A stretch of 64,000 bases of DNA from contig NC_060236.1 in NCBI RefSeq assembly GCF_021155775.2, positions 3,773,001 to 3,837,000 on the forward strand. Direction: 5' to 3'. Position 1 is the stretch's first letter. Every line of letters starts with the position of its first letter. Positions 28,303 through 39,700 of this stretch are shown piece by piece. The DNA comes from Neodiprion pinetum (taxonomy: Eukaryota > Arthropoda > Insecta > Hymenoptera > Diprionidae). Both the position numbers and the translations under genes were made by a program. The notes under the pieces were generated by a model. That model ran no database searches and had not been told where the DNA came from. It saw only the letters and a program-made list of their open reading frames with translations.

Positions 28303-31300
28303 GAGAGATAGAGAGAGAAAATAAAGAATCGTCATGTAATCACTTGACGATTATTTCAACGTATAGGCCATTTAATATAAAACCTTATAATATTAATAGA
28401 CCGAATTACCGAATGTTGACTCAAACGATCATATACGTATATGTTTACATGTATAATAACAGTAATACATAGTGAATACCGTGACCGCAGACCGCATAGA
28501 GAGTATATTGTTATTATTATTATTATCTATCATTATAATTGTACGGGATATAATCTATATGTCCATAATTTGTAGAGGCAGGGAAGGACGATTGGAGCCG
28601 CGTTTATTTAACATTATCGAAGTAGGTATATATGCGAAACGTGACGTGTAAAACGGACACCGTATGTATATAACGCCTATATACCCATGGAGTATATCAC
28701 ACACAGTATGCACAGTGATACATCAACCGACCGGATGCTACTTCCTGCTTTAATAGCGCGAGCCTCTGCTGTTGCTTTACATGCCCCCCCCCCCCCCCGA
28801 CCTCCCAATTTTCTTTATCTCCGATGAAAAAAAACGTCCAGAGTTTTAAATAGACCGAAAATTGTATCATGTATAAATAATAAAATGTCGGGTCAAGCAG
28901 CCGAAGTTTACTTTTTAAATTAACCAAATGTAAGAGATGAAAATATAACACGATGTGACGAACCCATAATTACTAACCATTTTAAAATTGATTATAAACG
29001 AATATGAATCGAGAGAGAAAAAAATCAATTATTGTACTGATTTGTGATTGTTTTGTTTTTTTTTTTTTTGTTTTCGTCTTTTTCTCGCATACGTTCTACT
29101 GCTTCTTTTCATTTTGTATAATTAAACAAGAGGATAAAAAAAAAGATATAATCTACATTCAATGCAGTCACTGGACAGAATTCTTACAATTTCGTGAAGT
29201 TATATTTTATATTCATTGATACATTTTTTTGTTATTCCGGTGTATAATTATATAATATATTCGTCATCGAAGTATTGAATGAGAATAAAAATGACTGCGC
29301 ACGTTGATAAGGAGCACGAGAATTATAATCGAAAATACCACAGCACTACAAGGCGTGTGTATAAATATAATCTAATTATAATATGTACTATGTATAAAGC
29401 CTGCAGAGAGTGACGAGGTCACCGAGTAAGAGATAAGAAGAATATTATACCCTTATCCTTAGTCTGAAAATATATATCTAACCGTTAGCATGAATGTAAT
29501 GTGTTCAATGTATAGTATAAATAAAATTAAACGATAATAAGAATAATATTTTAATTTTCAAGCAAACATGTGTAGGACATTCCATGCGAATTGTATCGTG
29601 CAAATAAAACGAATGCCTGAAATGCAGTATGTTATACTTTTGAAAAGATTCTACAATAATAAGAACGAAGTATAAAAAGAAAAGAATAAAATTATATAAA
29701 TCTGAAACTTTGTTGTTATGTATCTTCCTTGATAGTTAATTGTGGATGAAAAATGAACCGCTTCTTTTTATTTTACATAGTTTACTTATATAGCGTAGGT
29801 AATCGGTATAATTTAGCAAAAATTTGTTCACATTTTGAAAAGATCATGAAACTAATTTAATTAGCTCGCACAGCAAGTTTAAACGAATTAAATTTATAAT
29901 AACTTCAATAAACAAGACAAATTGGAAACACGGTTCGATAAAATCTTGATTGGGATGAAGAGAAGGGGAGAATTAACGAAGGAGTCGGAATACGAGGAGA
30001 AAAACTCGATTACACGGCCGTGTTGGATGCACGCGATGCAGTCTAATTGACAATTACTGCAGGAGTTTCAACACTTGTACATGTCCTATAATTGTGGCGT
30101 CGCTCCGGAAATGGATAAAATTGTATAAAAAAGAAAAAAGAAAAAGATATCTACACGTACGCGCATCGAACGGATCATATTCTAGATAAATTTGAATTTT
30201 TTTTATAATCTAATTTGTATAAAATACTCGATATTTGTTGTTCCGTCTTTTTTTTTCTCCAACTTAAGCATTATTTGTGTATATAGTTAAATAACGATTT
30301 ATGTATAAATTTCTATATACATGCAAAGTTATTGCGATGTGCTCGCGGTTGACGGAAATATAGAGACGATGAAGAGAACGGATGATAACCTGTTTGACCT
30401 TTTTCTTCTTCTTACAACCGCAAAGCGTAATTGAACCACTTGAGTCGGTCTCGTCTATGCGGCTACATCATTTATAATTATAATAATATACGTACTTTTA
30501 ACGTATATTGTATGAATATAATATACATATGTCCGATACGTTATAAAAGGACGAAAATATCGAACTTTCAAAGACGCGAGAATCTGATATGTGAAATTAT
30601 GAAAACATAGATAGTCCAAGTATAGAAAATGGAAAATATAGAAAGTCGAAGTGCAGAGAGACAAAAAAAAAAACAAATATAGAAAGGTGAAAATATAAAA
30701 CAGCAAAATCTATGATTTGTAAACGATTCTATTTTATCGATACTAATTCTGACGACTCTACATTTTAGGATTCTACATTGTACATCAAGCTTTCTATCAT
30801 ATATGTTTTCTTATTTCACCAAAGCTCGGCTTTCCACAATATTAAATTCTATAAATAAAATTTTTAAGCTTCTTTAAAAATTCGTCATTGTGGCCCTTTT
30901 AGTTCTTGACCTTTCTCTATACTTTTAGCCATGCAGAAATTGTATCCTACGTTTGTTACATACCTATGGATTAAAATTTATAGCAGAATAAAAGAGAAAG
31001 ATAGATAGGTGAGAGAGAGAAAAAGATGGAGAAAAAGAGAGAGGGCACATATATATATATATATGTCTACCTGTAATAGTTATAGCTGCAGGCTAACGGT
31101 GAACAGATTCTAAACCGTTCACTGGACCCTGCAACGAGACAGCTTATAACCTGGCTGCATGCGCGAGCATTGCAGTCATGTGCGTTAATACAAACTACAC
31201 GCGTACACATCAGCCCTTCCGCATCTACGCGAGACGTAGATTCGCATTGTGCAGCGCTGTGCCTTAACCCTTTGAGTCACAGTCGTTATAATTATTCTTT

Positions 31301-34300
31301 TTTTGTATATTTCAAAAACTTTGCAAATATATTTCTTCGCGCTTTTTTGTTTTCAATACACGGAAGTAATCGTTGCGATACAATGTAAATTATTATTGTT
31401 AGAAGCAAATTGATTGAAAAAAATCGTGACGATTGAAGGAATAATTCGTTTTCGAGAAAGTTGCATATTTTACGTAAATTATGTTTTTGCTTTCGGGGTC
31501 GCTGATTACCAATCTGAAATCGGATTTCACAAATTCAAGATGGCCGAACCAATATAGCGGACGAAAGTTTCAAATTCGATCGAATCCAGAGACAAAGCTC
31601 TGTCCAGGGGTTTTCGGGGTCGCTGATTACGAATCTGAAATCGGTTTTCACATATTTAAGACGACCGATCCAATATGGCGGACGAAAATTTCAAGCTCGA
31701 TAGCATCGTAAATCGGATCGCATCGTAAACTCGTGTTATTTATAGATACGTATGTAGGTATTAACATTACACTCGAATGACTAATCACTGTTCAGGGTGT
31801 ATATTATGTAAATTATATAATAATACACGAATGCATATTATACGTATGTATAATATACGTATTAGGTACAAGCGCTAACGTTTCTGTTTTTTTTTTTAAA
31901 TTTTTTACTGTTTGTTACTACTTTGCTTCCTATCGTTACCGAACGACTTTTTTGTTTCCCTTATCTCATGATTTCGAAATTCAATTATAACAATTATCAT
32001 CATTATTCCCAACATAGTATTACACAATTTATATTTACGCAAAACTTATAATACATGTATATACACGTTCATATATCGTATTATTGCTTGCAAATTGATG
32101 ACAAAACTCGTTGTATAGTCGGAAAAAGGTGTCGAAAATTGACAAATTAATACACACACACACAGGCGCGCGCGCATCGGGACCTCATAAAAAAAAAAAG
32201 TTTATAACGCGGTAATAAAAGAAATGGACTGATTGTATGTTTCGTTCTATGAAATGTTCGCCGCTCAAGGTGGGTGAAAAAATAGAAACGAGGAGGCGAC
32301 GACGATGAAAAATGAGTAAATGTGGCGACTCGAGGGGCGCTTTGCACCCATGAAAAACGGGCCTGAACAAGGCACAGTTAAGTCGAACTTCGACTCCAGG
32401 CCGAGTTGAGGAGAGAACCAGTTACGCCGGCACCCACCGTCACATACCAGGCATTCCGGTGCTTCACCTTGAGATATGCATGCAAGGATATATGCAACTA
32501 CAAACCGCGAGTCTCTTCTCACCGTACGAAAGACGAATGCATCTCCGAATAAATTACCCATCCGTTATTAAATACGCGTTTGACGTTGAATTTTTCAACA
32601 ATTAAGGATGAAAATTTTACCAGGCATCGTCCGAATGAGAATTTCAAAATAGAGAGACAGAGAAAAGGAGAGACAATTGAATAAAAATAACCTCTCCCAG
32701 AGTGCAATTTGTTAGATTAAAATTGTTGATCAGGCATATCTTAAAACTATTGTGCTTGTATTTGTAATTGTTGTATTAAAATTGTATCGATCTTGATGTA
32801 ATTTATACTTGACGAATTATTCATACAAATTATTCATGTCCATGAATAATGGAATAAATAATAATCGGATTTATGTATCTATATACGTGTATATGTACTT
32901 GTTGTATCGAAATCCAAGTGAAAACGAATTGGCAATAAATAAGCTCGAATATGTTACGACCCGCAATAAATAGCATCGACATATTTTTCGAATGTACAAT
33001 GTTTTTTTTTCTCTCCCTTTCCACATATTAACTGCAAAAATGTCGTCGACTTTAATTATGGCAAATTATAAATAAACGCGAGGAATCGTCTGCGGTTATA
33101 AAAATATTCAGTAACCTATTTGAATATATGTACGTATATGTATATTTTAATAGTAAATCGTGTTGCGGATTGATGAAAAATTTTAAATCAAAATGACAAA
33201 AATACCGAGATCACATTTTTATTGCTTCGATTAAAGCTAGAAACAAACGAAATGAAACTCTGCGGTCCTTCAAAAGTGAATTTCAAACTACACGGACACA
33301 CAGTTTACACATAACTATAGGTATGTATAAATACACATAAAAATTAGCGTATTTCTGCAAGGCACCGTTTCCGGTACCGTTAGTTACAATTAATTCCCTG
33401 TACGTATAACCGTCGCAAAATTACCAATAACTTGACTCATGCACAGAAACCGTTGTAGACAAAGGCCGATGATTATCATCAGGATCTCAACTCTCTTTCG
33501 TATGAGTCAGTTGTTATTATTGTCACGATGTTCCGAGCTACAGCTGTTCCGCAATTCGTGCAAAGACGAACATTGCAACTCGTCGCGAAATGAAACGAAA
33601 GCAAAAAATAAAAAAAAAAAGCAATAAAAATAAAAATATTACAATTATCCTAACTCTTAAACGTTACCCTGATTTTTATTAGATATTTCACACAACCGGT
33701 TGATTATTTGCAGTTGATTAATTTTTTTTTTTTTAACAAAATCAGAACCGACGAGAGCCGGTGAAACGATCACCAACGAGGTCGGCTTCGCATGGAATTC
33801 CCCGCGTATGTTAGAAAAGGTATAAAAACGGGGTTGCAAGAATAACTTGAGTATGAAAAAAAGAAAAAAGAAAAAATTTCAAACAAAGTAGAAGATGAAA
33901 AATGTGAATGAAGTAGAGACACGTGTCAAGTGACTCGTGATTCTTCGGGTATCTCTTCTCCTTCCACTTTTTCTTCTTCTCTTTCTTCATCATCATCTTC
34001 TTCCTCTTCTTCTTCTCTCTGCGATATGGCCCCAGGGAAACCCCTCGAGTATAACTTATTGTTGTAACCGGTGTAGAATGGGCCAGGGTCGTGTTCCAAA
34101 CAAGAAGCTAGACCGTGCTCTATCCTCCATCCTCTACTGTACCCGATTACGTACGTAAGCGTACAGGATGAGCATAAATCAAGTATAACAACAATAAATG
34201 AAAAAAAAAATAAAAAACAATAAACCAATAAACAAATAAATAAACACCTACAGTCACTGCGATGATTGTTACTAGAGTGATAATAACGATCAGCGTGTTA

Positions 34301-34670
34301 TATTCGTTCGCTTTGATTCAGCGTTATTAGATACTATTATTCTTATTTTGTTAAAATTACATTTTGCTGCTCTCTTGTAATATTCCAACGATTCGAAATT
34401 CGTTCATTCTTTTTTTTTGTCCCCTTCATTTTGCTCTTTCATTTTTTTTTTCTTCGACGTCGCTGCGCGTCGTTTTATAGGATAGATATGACAGTGTTAG
34501 GTGTAGGACATAAAGACCGACGACGCCGACCTGAAATCCATTTTACCAGTTCTAGGCGCGCCTGCGGGTAGTAGGTATTATTCTTAGACTTTGTTCGACC
34601 AGGAACAGCTCGAAGAGAGGAGGCGACGAAGACCGGCGCGAGTAATTATTCAGAGCAGCTTATATGCAAG

Positions 34671-34705
<35 letters not shown>

Positions 34706-36753
34706 ACACACGCACACACAGACACATCAGGGTGGCCGCTAAATCTCCTTCAAGAAATTCCCCGACTTTTCTACATTTTCCAGACAAACATTTTTTCTTT
34801 TTTTTTTTATCATTTTTGAAATTATCGTCTAAAATCGTAATAATATATACGTACAGGGAAAACTGTAAAGGTTTTTCAGTACTCGTAAGCGATTCGACCT
34901 ACATTATACATATACATAATACATGTATAATAAAACGTCGCGTTGGGTAAAAGCAGATGCTTCACACATGTAACATGAATATACATTTGCGTTTGTGTAT
35001 ATATAGAAATAATTACGGTAGGTCGTTGAGAATTTTTTGCAAGCATAATGCGAGAACTGCGTCAGATAGATTATAAGACGGAGGCCAATGTGCCAAACAA
35101 GATATGCTTATAATAATGATACAGTTATGTGGAAAAATGCGTCGGAATGGAGACCGCGGTTTAAAAATCCCGTTGCAACGCGTTCTAATGTATGAAATTA
35201 TTTACCTTCAATGCGAAAGCGTGCAGGAATTTTTTCCTCGCTCGTAACGATACGTAATTGCATACACGCGTACATAATGTTACATAGATACTTCAGAAGC
35301 GATAATTATGTGCAAAAGAAATTATTGCGAAATTTACAGTTTCATCGATATTTCACACACGTATAAGACAAGATGATCTAATTTTTGGTAACAAACGAAG
35401 GTGTGTGTATTTTTTTTTTTTTTTTTTCATTCCTAGCAAATAAGGTACGTGAATCGAATTTTGTCTGTGAGAAAATTGCGAGGCACAATTATTGCGCAGA
35501 CTTTGAAACGAGGAAAGGAAAGATAAAAATAAGGGGAGAGATAGCAAGAGAAAATGACTTGACGAAAAACAAGTGACTCATCGGTTGCGCGGTATGCCTA
35601 TACCTATATATGAATATGGAGTGACAAATGTGCAGCTATTGTATTATTGCACCGTTGCACATTGTTGTATTGTTATCTGTGTCAAGCTTGTATTATCTTT
35701 TCCTTAATCTCTTTACCGCAAGGCTTCTTGGAAGAGAGGACTATCGCAGAAGAAGGAAAAATTACAAAGTTTGGCTCAAACGTATCCCCAAATTGCGTAT
35801 GAATTTTTTTTAACTAAACAAAATGTCTCAGCGTTTCTATTTTTATATTTGACTTGTTTGTTACATTTCTGTTACTAGATACAACAGAAATTATCGAGGG
35901 GCTTGTCACTTAAGGAATCATTAAACCATCTCATCCGAAATCAGACAGGGAATCGGCTAGAAGTCGATAGAAATCGCTCGAATCGCATGATTCCTGATTT
36001 CCTCGCGATTTCTCAAATTGTATAGGAAATCATGAGGAATCGCCAAAATAAAAATCATACGATTTCGGGAATCACTGGGAATCACTCGTCCATTTTCTAA
36101 CTAATAAGCAAGGATTTGTCTCCTATTATAAGTGAAAAATATTCAACTATTGATGAAAATGTTTGTAATAGAATAAAAAAAAATTATTCTAATTTCATTA
36201 ATAACCTACGTTATTGATTGAATACCCACGTACCCGTAATCGTAATTTAATTATTGTTAATTTATATAAATTAATCACTGTTCATTTCTTGACGGTATAG
36301 AAATCACTCGTAATCGTTTGAATAAGCAGAAATACTTTTAGAAATCGCTGAGCCACCGAATTTCCGAGTTACCAGCCCCTCGCAAATTGTTGTAATTTTA
36401 CCATTTCAATTGTCGTATCAACATTTAATTTGTACTTTTTACACATTTTTTTATTTTTTTTTATCCTCTCACTTAGTTACACTTTAAAAAAATGGTTAGA
36501 TCAAACCAAAAGTATCGGCGATCCTGCCGGGACATTTTTTTTTTTCTCACCGTGTATGTAAATACGTATACATATATTATATGTACCAGAGTGGTCGTTA
36601 ACTTTCAATACATACTTCTCACTTCGGAAATCGATCGATCTGTAACGACGAAGAAACAGTGTGTGTGAATTATTTCGTATATTTAGCTTGATTGGAAAGG
36701 ATACCGAAATCGATTTCAAATTGACGAATTAAAATAAAACAGAGAGAGGGGGG

Positions 36754-36786
<33 letters not shown>

Positions 36787-39700
36787 AGGTCGACGTACGC
36801 CGCCATCATTCGCAAAACGGACGCAGCGTGCCGCAACCACAAATAATCGATATTCCAGCAGCGCCTATAGAGGAGAGACCGTCTCTCCTTTTCGTCTCCT
36901 GATGTCTCTCCCCCATCTTTTCCGATCGTTCCATCCCATAGTTTCTATTGCGGTTGCAAAAAGATCCCCGTCGTTATATATACTTGTTGAATACTTCGCA
37001 TTTATTTTCATTCGCGTTGGAATCGATGTAATTCATACACATTGTTCAGTTAAATTTTCAGACAGTAAACATGACTCGTAAAAATTTATCGGTTTCGCGT
37101 GAGAATATTTTTTTTTTTTCTAACAACTGTTGTTGTTGTTGTTGTTATTATTGTTGTTGTTCCTAATATTGTTATACTACGAAACTTGATCAATTAAACT
37201 ATCGTTCGTGGTGTGAAAATGATTTTTCCGCGGTTATACGTACAATTGCCAGTTTTCTTACTTAGTTGTTTTTTTTTTTTTCTTTTTCTTCAACTTCATT
37301 CTTGTAACTCTTCTCGCACGTACGTGACAATATACGATCGCGGTGACAAAATTTTGCAATTTTATTTCGGTGGAAAGAGAATAAAAAAAAAAAAAAAAGA
37401 AAAAAAATCAATCCTCTCAACTTCTGCCCGCATAATTAGCAGACTTGTAAATTTAAAACAGTGTGAAAATCGTACTTGAACGTGAGAAAATTCGAGACTG
37501 AGAATCTCATGCCGATATCACGTTTTGCATACTAGTTTTTATAATTATAACCATTACGCGTAACTTATATAATACATGACGGAATAATTACAATTTCTTG
37601 GCAAGAAAAAGGAAGGAAGAAAAAAAAAAAAAAAAAAAAACGATCTGTTTTATACACACGATACAATACGATCGAATACGCATTTACAAATAACGGAATT
37701 TATCCACTATATCCAATGAAATTAATATCACTAAATTCATCACTCGCAGTGATCGATTCGAATGTTCTTTTATTTCGTCGTGATAATCTCCGTATTGTTA
37801 TTATTATTATTATTGTTGTTGTTGTTATCATTATTATTCTGTAATTTCTCTTCATTCAACGAGAAAACTGAAAGTTCGTTTAACTGCACCGAGTTACATA
37901 ACGAGGCTGTGTCTATAAAACGGTGCGTTTTATGATAACAATACCCTGTATAATCGTATAACGTTTGCATGTATAAAAATTGATCCTAAAAGGGGAAAAA
38001 GATCGGTTGCGTTTCTATTTTTCTTATTTCATTTTGAGCGTGATATTCGATCTCGGCTATGCGGAAGATTTTTGGATATATTATAATACGCATTATATTA
38101 CAAAGATTGCAGGAGTAGCTGCATACAAAAAAATCACATACGAGCTTCAACTCTGGACAACGTGGACAGAACTTCCCGAAAGTTAAATTGTTCGTATGCA
38201 TGTATGTATGTATGTATGTATGGTATGCATACATCGGTTAATAGAGGCAAAGAAGCAACGAGCGGTTCGTCAGTTATTGATTAATTTCGTCGCGGGTTTT
38301 GAGGTCCTGCAGCAACGGCAGCAGCAGCCGGCCATAGGCCTTTTATTCGCCACTTTATCGCCGTTAAATAGTACTAATATTGTATCTAACTATTATTAAA
38401 AAAATAATGATAAAAATAGTAGCCGTGACATTAATCAATCGCAACCAGGACCGAAAATAGTTAGGCCGAGGTCCGATGAAGAAGTTAGACACGTTATGTG
38501 CTAGAAACGTCCTCTCTAGATGAAACGTTTTCTATGGCCGACTCAAATCTTCGTCAGTTCGTAACGAGAGGCTCAATGTAAAGGAATGATAAGGTCCACC
38601 ATTCGTTAATTAACTTTGTTCGTTGTAATATAAAGTCATGTGGGAGTTTATTTGGTCCGGACGAACGAGTAACCTCTTAAACTATACACCACACAATTAT
38701 TTATTAAATATTGTGGGTGTATCGTTATTGATTAGAGTATAGGGTCGTTGACAGAATTTAATATCTTTTGTTATTATTGTTATTAATAAAATTATTATTA
38801 TACCTGTAATACTTTATGTTATAATAAGAATGATTGATTTGTGCAGGTTACGAACAGCGTAAAATGATGTTATATGATTTGTTAGAAACCGAGCGCGGTG
38901 AAAGTGTAATACAATTGTAATCGTATTATGATGGTTGAAAAATCATTGCATTCTCCCAAGTTTTATGTTCCTCATTTATTATGCGCAACCGATGTTACCA
39001 CCCGTTAAATTCCATTGGCTGAATATCCGCAAAGCTATTATAATACGAATAAAATGTTGTAATATAAACGCAAGGTTTGCAGAATCAGCTGTTCCTTTAT
39101 TACTTATCGTTGGTGTATAGTTCATGATCCGAATGAAAAATCGCTAAGGACGATAGTCATTTTTTTTTCTTACGATCCTGCGTTAAACATGTGACATCAT
39201 ATTCGAGACGAGGGAAAAGAAGAAAACTTAGAACAATGTTGATGGAGAATGTTTAATAATATTGAGGGGGGGGGGGAACTTTGCAATTTTTGCTGTGCAT
39301 AATAGACCATCATAACAATATTCCTCCATATATATATATATATAATATCGAGAAATAATAATTTACTTCCTGGACGAATCGGGTTCAAATCTCCGAAACG
39401 AACAAAATATTATGCGGTATAATAATAATAATGATTTAACTTGACGTCTGTTTAAATAATAAATTTTAATCACGTAATTGCGTGCAGTTCTGGAACAATT
39501 ATTTCGCACAGGTACAACTTGGTGAAAATTAGGAAGTAAAGAAGCTACTCGGGCTCGCACATAAAAGTTATATTTATTTAATTACGTACTCTTTTTTCAT
39601 CAGATCGAAAGAATAGATAAAGATCATAAGATATCAAATTTTCGAACAGTCGTTAAAAAGCTAATTATGAGAATCTCGATATAGGTTAATATGCGTATAG

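Noticed and set aside
33926..34228. 100-codon minus-strand frame with an acidic tail
   Set aside because: The Glu/Asp tract comes from a TTC/TCA-rich low-complexity run; no recognisable domain.
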